Shown: positions 26,249 to 35,056 of the stretch, piece by piece
Layout: each line of letters opens with the position of its first letter
Numbering within the stretch: position 1 is the stretch's first letter
Position numbers and translations under genes: made by a program
Notes under the pieces: generated by a model
Databases searched by the model: none
Seen by the model: the letters and a program-made list of their open reading frames with translations, nothing else
Told to the model about the DNA's origin: nothing
NCBI RefSeq assembly: GCF_900100435.1
Contig: NZ_FNEX01000024.1
Location: 32,244-96,243, forward strand
Source: Pedobacter sp. ok626
Lineage (GTDB): Bacteria > Bacteroidota > Bacteroidia > Sphingobacteriales > Sphingobacteriaceae
Length of the DNA stretch: 64,000 nt
Direction: 5' to 3'

Positions 26249-28171
26249 TTAGTTTGTTAATGCAATAGAGAAGCTATTTGATCCGGTGCTATTGTCAAAT
26301 GGCAGAGTCGTAGCCGATCCAGAATTTTGATATAGCGCAATTTGTATTTTATCACCTCGGTTTAACCTAAGCGATTCGCTAATCAGAAGTGTATTGGGAT
26401 TATTTCCAGCCGTAGTAAAAACGTACTCCCCTACACTGCCATTCACAAAAATCTGAATGCTTAAGCTACAGGCATTGGTATATGCCGGCAAAATTAGTTT
26501 TGCATTGATCTGGTAAATTCCATTTATTGGAACTGTATACGAGCCATCACTGTCTTTAAATGCCCCGTATTTATCAGGATCATCATAATTATCATAGTTA
26601 TTGTAATCCTCAATTAGCCATTTGTTAAAAACTGTAGTAACCCCATTTGGCAACACCAGGCTACCACCTCTCCCGCCTTTTATTTTTGCCTGTACACCTC
26701 GATGTACCCCTTGCCAGGTTGCATTCCCATTTTCATCACTTGTAAGTACTTTTCCATCGGTTGAACCCTGACTACCTGTATTTGTAAATTGTAATCCACC
26801 ATCCGTTTTTAGCGCAACACCTATGGAAGTTTTAAAACTCCCGGCAATTCCAAAACTAGTCTTAGCACTTATGGCAATATTACTACCCTCTACTTCGAGC
26901 CCCGTACCAAGCACACTTTTAGCCACGATTGCAGCACCATTTGTACTTTCGGCAAGTATGGCATTTCCTGCACCATTATTTTTCAAACTCAAAAGCGATT
27001 TGGGATCAGCCAAAGTCCCCGTATAAGGCAATACAAAACCATTATTATCCTGCCAGGTGGCATTACCATCAGCATCACTGGTAAGCACCCTCCCCAACTT
27101 TGCACCAATCTTATCAAATCTTATTTTCCCATAGGTATACAAAGCTCTTCCTTTGTCTGCCAATGCGAAAAACGAACCGCCAGTCCCCTCCTCTGTAATG
27201 GAACTCCCATACACACCATTACCTTTACCACTTGCAATTCCGGCAACGCCATAGCCATTGATGGCACGCCCCCTAATCCCTGCAGCCTGATCTCCAGTAC
27301 CCTTAGCCTCTCCAGATACAGCAGATGCTTCAAGTCCATCTGAATTACCCACTATTTTGGCCGAAATCGCTATTCCTCCGCTCGTTGAAGCACTGGAAAC
27401 TACTAAGGCGGCTGTTTCGTTTGCTGCATCCGTATTGGTAAAAGCGGCTACCGAATTTGAAGTACCAGTATTTGAAATACCGAAAGCAGCCCCATTGGTC
27501 ACTAAATAAGATGAACTGTAGGGCAAGGTTAAACCATCTGCGGCGGGTATCCAGTTTGCGCCTGCAAACTTCAACACTTGATTTGGAGTCGGAACAGTAA
27601 CAGCAATAGGTTTTCCTTGTAGACCAACTACCTTTAAATTGGGATAAGTACCAGTCAAATCTCCAGCAGCTGCTGATGCATTAATATCACCAGGATCCCC
27701 CTTAAGTCCCTGCGGGCCAACAGGCCCCGGAATTCCCTGCAAACCCTGCAGCCCCTGTGGGCCGGGATTACCACTAGCAGCAAACAACGCATAGGGTACA
27801 CTCATCAATTGTGTTGTACCCAAGTCAGAAAAACTACCTCCACCAATAGCCAGTTCTACTTTTAGATACTGATTGGTATTTTGCCAAGGCACAGCCGCGA
27901 ATGTTCCAACATTTGGTGTTCCTTTTCCTATTTGTAAAGTAAATAGACCCAGCTGATTTGTGTTTAGGTTATGGCTTTCCTGATATTGCACGACCCCACT
28001 TGCAGCGCCTCCAATAATAGAAATCTTTACACTTATAGGCTGATTGGCCAGCACAGTTCCGTTTGTATTGCGCGCCACAGCTTGATAATTGACACCATTT
28101 AGCCCAGTTTGTGCTTTCACAGCAATAATGCCTAGCATTATGATGACGAAGAATATAAATATTTTTTTCAT
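26249..28171 (-). CDS. Exported collagen-like/repeat protein B with C1q-like head
   Basis: 640 residues, start codon 1 nt after the PorV stop. Signal peptide 1-20, then the same N-terminal module as protein A (GVNYQAVARNTNGTVLANQP, VPWQNTNQYLKVELAIGGGS), a short collagen-like run of about nine triplets (GPQGLQGLQGIPGPVGPQG), GDLTGTYPN modules and GVYG-type repeats. The last 150 residues differ from A: FNKWLIEDYNNYDNYDD, SYTVPINGIYQINAKLIL, CSLSIQIFVNGS and LNRGDKIQIALYQNSG have the strand order of a C1q/TNF-like jelly roll. Collagen stalk plus C1q-like head suggests a trimeric adhesin or binding fibre; this is inference. Confidence 0.8.
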   Translation of the reverse strand: MKKIFIFFVIIMLGIIAVKAQTGLNGVNYQAVARNTNGTVLANQPISVKISIIGGAASGVVQYQESHNLNTNQLGLFTLQIGKGTPNVGTFAAVPWQNTNQYLKVELAIGGGSFSDLGTTQLMSVPYALFAASGNPGPQGLQGLQGIPGPVGPQGLKGDPGDINASAAAGDLTGTYPNLKVVGLQGKPIAVTVPTPNQVLKFAGANWIPAADGLTLPYSSSYLVTNGAAFGISNTGTSNSVAAFTNTDAANETAALVVSSASTSGGIAISAKIVGNSDGLEASAVSGEAKGTGDQAAGIRGRAINGYGVAGIASGKGNGVYGSSITEEGTGGSFFALADKGRALYTYGKIRFDKIGAKLGRVLTSDADGNATWQDNNGFVLPYTGTLADPKSLLSLKNNGAGNAILAESTNGAAIVAKSVLGTGLEVEGSNIAISAKTSFGIAGSFKTSIGVALKTDGGLQFTNTGSQGSTDGKVLTSDENGNATWQGVHRGVQAKIKGGRGGSLVLPNGVTTVFNKWLIEDYNNYDNYDDPDKYGAFKDSDGSYTVPINGIYQINAKLILPAYTNACSLSIQIFVNGSVGEYVFTTAGNNPNTLLISESLRLNRGDKIQIALYQNSGSATTLPFDNSTGSNSFSIALTN

Positions 28172-28172
28172 G

Positions 28173-29318
28173 TTACTTATTTAAAGCGTAGCTTATTGTA
28201 AATTTCAACCCATTTTTAAGCACATACCGTTCTGCAGTAGGTGCGATGAAACTGACATCAAATTGAAAAGGATTCACCTTTAACCCTGCCCCCACAGCAA
28301 AATGCTGCCTGTTCCCTTTTTCAGGATTTTCATAGAAAAATCCACTCCTCAAAAATAATTGGTCCTGAAAAGCAAGCTCAAATCCACCGGCAACAGTAAA
28401 TTCCGCCAGTTCTTCTTTAAAACCTCCGGGAGCATCAAACAAGGAAGTAAATAAAGCTGAGGGTACGCTTCTGTTGGGGTCTTTACCCTTTTCAATCACA
28501 CTGGTAGGTATGCCATTTTCATCCCTTTTGTATATGGGTGTAGTTGGTACCATCAGCTTATTAACATCGAACAAAAGGGTGATGCTGCTTGTACCATTCA
28601 TAAATAAAGTATAACCACCACCAATCCGCAAGTTCATGGGTAAAAAAGCTCCCCGGTCTGTTTCTGATGTATAATTCAACTTTGTTCCTATATTACTCAG
28701 GCATACCCCCCAGGCATATCTGGAATTACTTAAGCTTTGCTCAGCATAAATACTTACATCGGCGGCAAGGGCATTTACACTTTTCACTTCTGACCCGTTA
28801 AATGTTCCACTACCCAGATCACTGTGGATATATCTTCCCGAAAGGGCCAACGCTAATCCATCTCCAAACTTTCTGGAGTAAATGCCACTCACAGCATATT
28901 CACTGGCCTGATATTGCTGTAAAAGCATCCCAGTCTCGTCCCGGAAGTTGATACTACCCAGATCCAGGTATTTTAAGCTCAACCCTATGGTCTCCCTGTC
29001 ACCGAATTGATGATGTGCACTTAGGTAGCCCAGATTAAGGTCTTTCCCCAACTGCCGAAGCCAGGGTACATAAGAAACACTTATCCCCGTTTTGCTGGCA
29101 AAAGACAATTTTGCAGCATTGATAAATGAGGCATTGGCATCTGGCGTTAAACCGGTTGCAGCTTCTGCCACTCCAGTAGTGCGGGCATCCGGACTAATGA
29201 GTAAAAATGAAGCCCCAGTGGTTACCGGGCTGTAATGGTATTGTTCCTGCGCGATACTGCGTAGATTTATACTCAAGAGTATAAAAACTATGATTTTAAT
29301 CAGCGGTTTCATAAGCAT
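28173..29318 (-). CDS. porV: Type IX secretion outer-membrane protein PorV
   Basis: 381-residue outer-membrane beta barrel of the PorV (LptO) family, the shuttle that takes T9SS cargo from the translocon to the attachment complex. Signal peptide (IIVFILLSINLRSIAQ) then family motifs: FLLISPDARTTGVAEAATG, SVSYVPWLRQLGKDLNLGY, YAVSGIYSRKFGDGLALAL, LFDVNKLMVPTTP, APGGFKEELAEFTVAGGFE and AVGAGLKVNPFQFDVSFIAPT. PorV is normally coded beside PorU; here it lies instead between a T9SS-sorted protein (31 nt upstream) and the fibre genes (1 nt downstream). It may be an extra paralogue dedicated to this cassette. Confidence 0.88.
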   Translation of the reverse strand: MLMKPLIKIIVFILLSINLRSIAQEQYHYSPVTTGASFLLISPDARTTGVAEAATGLTPDANASFINAAKLSFASKTGISVSYVPWLRQLGKDLNLGYLSAHHQFGDRETIGLSLKYLDLGSINFRDETGMLLQQYQASEYAVSGIYSRKFGDGLALALSGRYIHSDLGSGTFNGSEVKSVNALAADVSIYAEQSLSNSRYAWGVCLSNIGTKLNYTSETDRGAFLPMNLRIGGGYTLFMNGTSSITLLFDVNKLMVPTTPIYKRDENGIPTSVIEKGKDPNRSVPSALFTSLFDAPGGFKEELAEFTVAGGFELAFQDQLFLRSGFFYENPEKGNRQHFAVGAGLKVNPFQFDVSFIAPTAERYVLKNGLKFTISYALNK

Positions 29319-29349
29319 ATTTTAATAAGGATAAAGGCAGATGTGCAGC

Positions 29350-29844
29350 TTAGTGTATAACCAGTTTTTCCGAATACACTTTATAATTCACATACATCAC
29401 TACATGATATACTCCCGGAGCCAGACCATTAAGTGAAATAATGTGTTCTATTTTCCCGGCAATTGCGCTTAGCGAATAGGAATAGACCATCCTTCCGGCA
29501 TTATCCACCAGGTTGATCATTACTTTTGCATTGGCCAGCAGATCAAACTCCACTTTAGTTCTGGTAGTCGCCGGGTTTGGATAAACGATCATATCTTTTA
29601 TCACCAGTGTTTCGGTGGTAGGAATAGCAGATTCTGGCTGTTGAAAACCTTGCGTAAGCATCAGGTCGTTGCTTTGCTGCGTTAAAATGGCGACCTCGCC
29701 AAGGGTATACTGTATTAAAGTATTACCTGTTTGGATACTACCGCCAGTACTGCCAACGACACTTCGGTTTAAGACAGCCTGAGCATTGCTTTTATAGCAT
29801 AGAAAGAGTAGCGTAAAAATGAGTAGTAGAAGGTTTGGTTTCAT
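29350..29844 (-). CDS. Small T9SS type A sorting-domain protein
   Basis: 164 residues: signal peptide, a short N-terminal part typical of these small proteins (LNRSVVGSTGGSIQTGNTL, YTLGEVAILTQQSND, LTQGFQQPE), and a C-terminal type A sorting domain from about residue 88 (VYPNPATTRTKVEFDL, GLAPGVYHVVMYVNYKVYSEK) ending in KLVIH. The sorting domain directs export through T9SS and, in attached cargo, anchoring to the surface. There is hardly any passenger, so it may be a surface component of the cassette rather than an enzyme. First gene of the probable operon with porV and the fibre genes. Confidence 0.88.
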   Translation of the reverse strand: MKPNLLLLIFTLLFLCYKSNAQAVLNRSVVGSTGGSIQTGNTLIQYTLGEVAILTQQSNDLMLTQGFQQPESAIPTTETLVIKDMIVYPNPATTRTKVEFDLLANAKVMINLVDNAGRMVYSYSLSAIAGKIEHIISLNGLAPGVYHVVMYVNYKVYSEKLVIH

Positions 29845-29920
29845 AGAGAGATTGATTGTAATCTTGATAAGATGAAGTTAATCAAGACCTTAAACACTCC
29901 CATCATTTAATCGGTAAACG

Positions 29921-29937
29921 TATCGAAATACTCGATA
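29921..29937. promoter_or_regulatory. Inverted repeat upstream of the T9SS cassette
   Basis: TATCGA (29921-29926) - AATAC - TCGATA (29932-29937) in the 107-nt gap between the histidine kinase and the T9SS-sorted gene. On the minus strand a near -7 element (TACGTTTA) follows the dyad directly. A candidate operator for the cassette. Confidence 0.4.
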
Positions 29938-29951
29938 GAGGAAAATTACAA

Positions 29952-32087
29952 TCAGGAAAAAACCACTTGTGTAGTCGTCCCCTCCTTGGTACTAAAAATA
30001 TTTAGCTTAGCGCCGATCATTCCGGTTAATTCTTTTACAATCAACAAGCCGTAGCCGGATGATTTACTATTCACGTGAACATCATTGATCAATTCTTTGA
30101 TTCTTTCGGCCGGAATAATTTCACCATGATTTAAAATTGAAATATATTGTTGCTTTTCCGCATTGATGTTCGCATGGATCGATATAACCGTTTCTGAAAA
30201 AGAATGGTTCACTGCATTTTGCAATAGGTTACGCAAGATGGTAAACAACAGGTTATAATCACTATTTACAAACTGATAATCAAGCTTTCCTATTTCCAGT
30301 TTCATTTTTTTACCCTCAGCCTGGTCCCGTAATAGTTTCAACACCTCCATCAGCAAATGTTCTACGTCGACCTCTTCATTGTCAAGTTCAAAATGATCCA
30401 TTTGGCTTTTAGACCATAAGAGGAGATCCTCCATTGTTGCCAGCAAATTGGATGAAGATTGCATCAGGCCCTTTTGGTGCACCTTTTCACTTTCTTCATT
30501 AACAAAGCCAGGTTTAGTTTGCTGTAATTTCAAGAAAGTAAACAACTGACTAACGGGACTACGCAGATCATGCGAAATGATTCCAAATAGTTTAGCTTTG
30601 GTTTGATTGGCAACAAACAGCTCCTCGTTAATCACATCCAACTGTTTGTTCTTTTTATCCAACAACAAATTGGCCTTTTGCTTGCTTCTATAGTTTACAT
30701 AAATTAAGACCAGTGCCACCAGCAACAACAGTGCCCCTCCGATTAATAACCAGCGGGCATTTCTTTCCTGCAATAACTCCATGTTTTTGGCTTCATTTTC
30801 TTTATTTAACAAGCCAATTTTTTGCTGCTTATATTCATTCTGAAACCGGGCTTCCATTTCAGCCAGATTCAAAGAGACCTTTTCCTGGTTAAGTGAATCA
30901 GAAACTGTTACATATTTACTGAAGTAGTTTTGCGCACCTGCTTTACCTCCCAACATGATCGTTACGGCTGTTAACGACTTTAACAAATCCACATATCGTT
31001 CCTTATCATAAATCGCAGTACCATGTTCCGAAGCTTTGTAATATTTAACCGCAAGTAAATAGTTACCAATACTTTTATAGTAATCACCATAAGAAAGATT
31101 AACCGCCGAGGTTAACATTTCATTACTATCCAATTTCGCCTGCTGATCAGCCCTATCTATATAAGATTTGGCCAAAGGATAGTCTTTATCCTTTAAGGCC
31201 AACGCAGCAATCTCCAAACTTGAAGAGACGAGTTCCGACCACTTACCGTGCACTTTACCACTTACACTATACAAAAGATTATAATACTTTAACGCTACTT
31301 TTCTATCATTTAAAAGCACAGCAGCCCTGATAAATTTACCGTAAGCTGTTATATCAAAAATAATAGATTGTCCGAGGTATGGATTTACCTCATTTAAATA
31401 TTGCAGGGCTTTATGCGGTTGCTTTAAGTAAATATAAATTTCTGATACCATCATCAGTTTAACACCATAATCTAATTTACTTTTTACAGCTTTCACCGTG
31501 TCGGCAATGTGTTTGTGCAGGGCTGCACTTTTTAAAAAATAACTCAATGCAATGCCGTAGTAAAACTTTTGCTGCTGGTTATACAGGCCCAGATTATAAT
31601 AGATGTCACTTTTATTTTTTAAGGTATCTGTTGCTTCTGCAAGCAGCTTTAATTTTTGGGCAGCATCATCTGCTTTGCCTTGCATCCCCAGATAATGATA
31701 AATAGCAATAAGGTTACCCAACGATTTCAGGCTTTTCTCTAACAAACCTGCTTTTAGGGCCTCAGAATAGGCTTGTTCAAAATGGTCTTTCGCCTGTTTA
31801 AAATCCTGCTTGTAATAAAACCCATTGCCAATCGCCTGATTAAAAAGAAATTTGTAGCCATGATCATCAGGCCGCGTTAATTTAAGCCCGGCACTCCCCG
31901 TGTTAATTAACAAATCTAAACTTTCGGGTTTACCAGAGAATGTAGCCATAGTAGTTTCGCAAATTTTCTTTTTCTCCTTCAGCAATTGGTCGTACCGATC
32001 CTGTTGGGCATAAGAGGTGCTACAGAAAAACATATTTGAGAGCATCGACCATAACAGCAGGCAAATTGGTAACGTTTTTAGATGCAT
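29952..32087 (-). CDS. TPR-type sensor histidine kinase
   Basis: 711 residues. Signal peptide 1-28, then about 400 residues of TPR-like helices (NQAIGNGFYYKQDFKQAKDH, LGNLIAIYHYLGMQGKADDA, YGDYYKSIGNYLLAVKYYKA), a coiled-coil linker, one membrane segment at 447-465 (LLIGGALLLLVALVLIYV) and a cytoplasmic kinase. HisKA box with H506 in GIISHDLRSPVSQLF; N box LFTILRNLLQNAVNHS; a short G box near the end (SSGYGLLIVKELTGMIGA). It lies 6 nt after a LytTR response regulator gene, its likely partner. Partner regulators of LytTR type normally go with His_kinase (LytS-like) proteins, so a HisKA kinase is a less usual match. Confidence 0.9.
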   Translation of the reverse strand: MHLKTLPICLLLWSMLSNMFFCSTSYAQQDRYDQLLKEKKKICETTMATFSGKPESLDLLINTGSAGLKLTRPDDHGYKFLFNQAIGNGFYYKQDFKQAKDHFEQAYSEALKAGLLEKSLKSLGNLIAIYHYLGMQGKADDAAQKLKLLAEATDTLKNKSDIYYNLGLYNQQQKFYYGIALSYFLKSAALHKHIADTVKAVKSKLDYGVKLMMVSEIYIYLKQPHKALQYLNEVNPYLGQSIIFDITAYGKFIRAAVLLNDRKVALKYYNLLYSVSGKVHGKWSELVSSSLEIAALALKDKDYPLAKSYIDRADQQAKLDSNEMLTSAVNLSYGDYYKSIGNYLLAVKYYKASEHGTAIYDKERYVDLLKSLTAVTIMLGGKAGAQNYFSKYVTVSDSLNQEKVSLNLAEMEARFQNEYKQQKIGLLNKENEAKNMELLQERNARWLLIGGALLLLVALVLIYVNYRSKQKANLLLDKKNKQLDVINEELFVANQTKAKLFGIISHDLRSPVSQLFTFLKLQQTKPGFVNEESEKVHQKGLMQSSSNLLATMEDLLLWSKSQMDHFELDNEEVDVEHLLMEVLKLLRDQAEGKKMKLEIGKLDYQFVNSDYNLLFTILRNLLQNAVNHSFSETVISIHANINAEKQQYISILNHGEIIPAERIKELINDVHVNSKSSGYGLLIVKELTGMIGAKLNIFSTKEGTTTQVVFS

Positions 32088-32093
32088 GTGATT

Positions 32094-32816
32094 TTATTTA
32101 AAGGTTTGTTTGGCTTCTTTCAGGTAAGTTTTACCTATTGGCAATACACTGGTTCCTATGTCAATATTTTTAACATTGAGACTTCTCACTTTACCTACAG
32201 CAATAACATAACTCCTATGGATACGCATAAATTTACCCACTGGTAGTGACTCTAAAAAATTTGATAATGTAGCTAGTGTTAGATACACTTTATTTTCCGT
32301 TACAATCTTTGTGTAATCACCAAAAGCTTCAAGGTATAAGATCTCGATACAGTTTAGCTTTACGGTTGACAGCCCTACTTTAAAAATAACTTCTTCTTGT
32401 TTAAAGAGTATATCATAGGCGTTTGCCTTTTGCTTAAGCCGGATAAAGTCATCGATCCGCTGTACGGTGCTGTTGAACCTATGGCTTTCAAGGGGTTTTA
32501 AAATGTAATCAAAAATCCTTAATTCGAAACACTGGCTGGCATAGTCTGGATAAGAGGTTATAATCACACAAATGGGGGAATAACTCCCAATTTTATTAAA
32601 CAACTGCAAACCTGTTATATCCGGTAAATCTATATCAAGGAATATGATATCAGGTTGCAGTGTGTTGATACTTTCCATCGCTTCCACGGCATTACCAAAA
32701 CTTCCTAATAACTTTAAGTGACTAAAATTCATCACCTCTGCTTCAACGGCTATCCTGTCTAAATAATTGTCCTCAACAATAATACAGCTCAAAGTATTTG
32801 TCATGAAATGTTTCAT
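32094..32816 (-). CDS. LytTR family response regulator
   Basis: 240 residues: receiver domain at the N-terminus (CIIVEDNYLDRIAVEAEVM, phosphoacceptor D61 in IIFLDIDLPDITGLQLF, ITSYPDYASQCFELRIFDYI) and a LytTR DNA-binding domain in the C-terminal half (ILYLEAFGDYTKIVTEN, SLPVGKFMRIHRSYVIAVGK). ATG at 32816; MTNTLS at 32804 is also possible. It precedes the kinase gene by 6 nt. The pair is just upstream of the T9SS/PorV/fibre genes, on the same strand, which makes these a plausible target, though this is only positional. Confidence 0.93.
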   Translation of the reverse strand: MKHFMTNTLSCIIVEDNYLDRIAVEAEVMNFSHLKLLGSFGNAVEAMESINTLQPDIIFLDIDLPDITGLQLFNKIGSYSPICVIITSYPDYASQCFELRIFDYILKPLESHRFNSTVQRIDDFIRLKQKANAYDILFKQEEVIFKVGLSTVKLNCIEILYLEAFGDYTKIVTENKVYLTLATLSNFLESLPVGKFMRIHRSYVIAVGKVRSLNVKNIDIGTSVLPIGKTYLKEAKQTFK

Positions 32817-32889
32817 GTTCGAAGGTACACGGTCTACCTACCCGTGCATAGTAAAAATCGACGGTTTTCAAATTAGTGTCCCAGGCCAT

Positions 32890-33684
32890 TTATCTTCTGT
32901 GCCATTCAGAAGGAGTACATCCGTAAAACCGTTTAAATTCTTTAATAAAATGATTCTGATCAAAGAAACCGAATTTATAAACCAACTCCTGCCAGCTAAC
33001 ATTCTGATTTCTGCTTATAAAATTATTGATATCATTAAAGCGTACAATCCGGCTAAAAGTTTTTGGGCTGAGGCCTATTTTTTCACGAAATTGATCACCA
33101 AGTGTAGTCGTTGAGATGCGCATACTTCTTGAAAGCTCATCAATCCTTACCACCCCTTTGCTGTCTTGAATTTGTTGACAGGCGTAGGCAACCACATCTA
33201 CATTGACTTTTGCAGTCAAAGGTAACCGATTTAAGAGCCATTTCTCCAAAAGCACGATCGCCTCAACTGGTGAATGGGCAGCTGCCCTGAGCTGTTCTGC
33301 TAAGCTTGACGCTTCCGGAAACAGCAGTCGCATGTCTGTGCCCTGATTGCATAGGTACCGTTGTGGAATCCCAAAAAGCTTAAAAGCACCGTATGGTTTA
33401 AATAGCACCTGGACAACACTCTTAGGAAAACGGTCAAAAGATCTACCTTGGTCAAGCAACCCAACAAAACAAAGCGGGTAGCTGGAGATCTCTTCAATCC
33501 CGATTTCGCGGAACTCATGATATTCGTCTAGGACAAATGACATCTGCGTATAATCAACAGGATAAATACTCAGCGCACTGAAATGATCCTTTATCACTCC
33601 TGGCCCCATATAACAATAACTCTGCACATAGGGTTGAAGTGCCTGGTGTGGGGTGAATATACCCATGTTCGCTAGGTCTTCCAT
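32890..33684 (-). CDS. AraC family transcriptional regulator
   Basis: 264 residues. The N-terminal 130 residues (FTPHQALQPYVQSYCYMGPG, VQVLFKPYGAFKLFGIPQ) resemble the DUF6597-type sensor half; the C-terminal part is the two-HTH AraC domain: VVRIDELSRSMRISTTTLGD as the first helix-turn-helix and WQELVYKFGFFDQNHFIKEF with RFYGCTPSEWHRR as the second and closing motif. It is divergent from the carboxypeptidase-regulatory-domain gene at 33774 (89-nt gap), which it may control. Ligand unknown. Confidence 0.92.
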   Translation of the reverse strand: MEDLANMGIFTPHQALQPYVQSYCYMGPGVIKDHFSALSIYPVDYTQMSFVLDEYHEFREIGIEEISSYPLCFVGLLDQGRSFDRFPKSVVQVLFKPYGAFKLFGIPQRYLCNQGTDMRLLFPEASSLAEQLRAAAHSPVEAIVLLEKWLLNRLPLTAKVNVDVVAYACQQIQDSKGVVRIDELSRSMRISTTTLGDQFREKIGLSPKTFSRIVRFNDINNFISRNQNVSWQELVYKFGFFDQNHFIKEFKRFYGCTPSEWHRR

Positions 33685-33773
33685 AAAAAAATACGAAAAT
33701 TGACTATATCAAATATAACTTTCTAACCAAATATTCTCCTATCCTTTTTGTTCTTTTTACTACATTCGCATTC

Positions 33774-35009
33774 ATGATGAAGTCTTTGATTATAACGATG
33801 CTTATCTGGTTTACAGGACATTGCACCTGTGCTCAAACTTCGTTCTCAATAACTGGGACAGTTAGGGATCAAAAAGAATCATTACCGGGTGCCGGTGTCT
33901 ATTTAAGTGGCTATAAGGTATCCACTGTGGCGGATAGTGAGGGTAAATTTAGAATCAGTAACCTCAAGCCCGGCAATTACGATCTTTTGGTGCAAATGGT
34001 GGGTTATCTCCCCTTTTCAAAAAGTGTCATCATATCCGACAAATCGGTTCAGGTTGAATTGGTTTTAAAGGAAAGTACCACCACTTTAAGTGAAGTGGTG
34101 ATACATGCCGATCCAAATAGAGCCAAATACCTCAAGCAATTTAAAGAGTACTTTATAGGCACAACTCCCAATGCCACACAATGTAAAATATTAAACCCTC
34201 AGGTATTAGATATTGATTATGATGTGACCAAAAGCCTTCTCAGTATCAAATCGTCTGATTTTCTAATTGTAGAAAATAAAGCGTTGGGATATCGTCTAAA
34301 ATATATGCTTGATTATTTTGAGTATAACTCAAGAACTCGGATCATCTATTTCTCAGGACATCCTTTTTTTGAAGAATTAAAGGCTTCTGGCTCGAAGATG
34401 AAAAAGTATATCGATAAGCGTGAAACAGCCTATTATGGCTCATCGCAACACTTTTTCAGATCTCTTTACCAGGGAAAAGGTAAAGAAGAAGGATTTATCA
34501 TCAACAAGATGATTAAAATTCCTAATCCTTATCGCTACCCGGATAGCATCATTTTTAAAAATCTAGTGTGGCTGAAAACACCGGGAAAATTCTCCATTAT
34601 CAGCAAAAGTACCCCACCCAGAGATACAGCTATGATTTCCTTTTGGTTAAAGCAGCAGGATATGCCTAAATTTATTGACTGCCTGGACCGTAAAGAGATA
34701 TCACCAGACAATCTGGTCTATACTTACAACAAGAACCTAAAATTATTAGACGGCACAGGCGCATTGGCTATAAGCTATACTCGAGAAAGAGAATCATTAG
34801 CTTATTCAAAAACAGGCTTCTGGATTTTCCGCCCACTTGATGTACCTGATTATGAGATATCTGTAGCGAACTTAACCCAAGGACAGGTACGTTTTTATGA
34901 AAATGGTGGTATATACGATTCCAGAGCGATGTTGTACCAAGGCTTTTGGGCGTATGAGAAAGTAGCCGATATGGTTCCAATGGATTATATTCCTCAGGTA
35001 AAAAGGTAA
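33774..35009 (+). CDS. Exported carboxypeptidase-regulatory-like domain protein
   Basis: 411 residues. Signal peptide (MKSLIITMLIWFTGHCTCA, starting at either of two adjacent ATGs), then a carboxypeptidase-regulatory-like beta sandwich at about 24-100 (FSITGTVRDQKESLPGAGVY, ISNLKPGNYDLLVQMVGYLP) and a strand SEVVIHADPNR. The rest has no domain I can name; it is mixed and includes VTKSLLSIKSSDFLIVENKA, LGYRLKYMLDYFEYN and aromatic segments. The layout recalls the head of a TonB-linked receptor, but the protein is too short for a plug and barrel. Divergent from an AraC regulator. Confidence 0.8.
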   Translation: MMKSLIITMLIWFTGHCTCAQTSFSITGTVRDQKESLPGAGVYLSGYKVSTVADSEGKFRISNLKPGNYDLLVQMVGYLPFSKSVIISDKSVQVELVLKESTTTLSEVVIHADPNRAKYLKQFKEYFIGTTPNATQCKILNPQVLDIDYDVTKSLLSIKSSDFLIVENKALGYRLKYMLDYFEYNSRTRIIYFSGHPFFEELKASGSKMKKYIDKRETAYYGSSQHFFRSLYQGKGKEEGFIINKMIKIPNPYRYPDSIIFKNLVWLKTPGKFSIISKSTPPRDTAMISFWLKQQDMPKFIDCLDRKEISPDNLVYTYNKNLKLLDGTGALAISYTRERESLAYSKTGFWIFRPLDVPDYEISVANLTQGQVRFYENGGIYDSRAMLYQGFWAYEKVADMVPMDYIPQVKR

Positions 35010-35025
35010 AAACATCCCATCTTGC

Positions 35026-35050
35026 AAATTACTAATATTATTAGTAATTT
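35026..35050. promoter_or_regulatory. Perfect 25-bp dyad upstream of the radical SAM gene
   Basis: AAATTACTAAT (35026-35036) - ATT - ATTAGTAATTT (35040-35050), 11-bp perfect arms. It covers the spacer and the -7 region of a possible promoter (CTTG 35021-35024, 20 nt, TAATTTTA 35045-35052) and ends 6 nt before the ATG at 35057. The size and symmetry fit a TetR or MarR type operator. Confidence 0.55.
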
Positions 35051-35056
35051 TAACTA

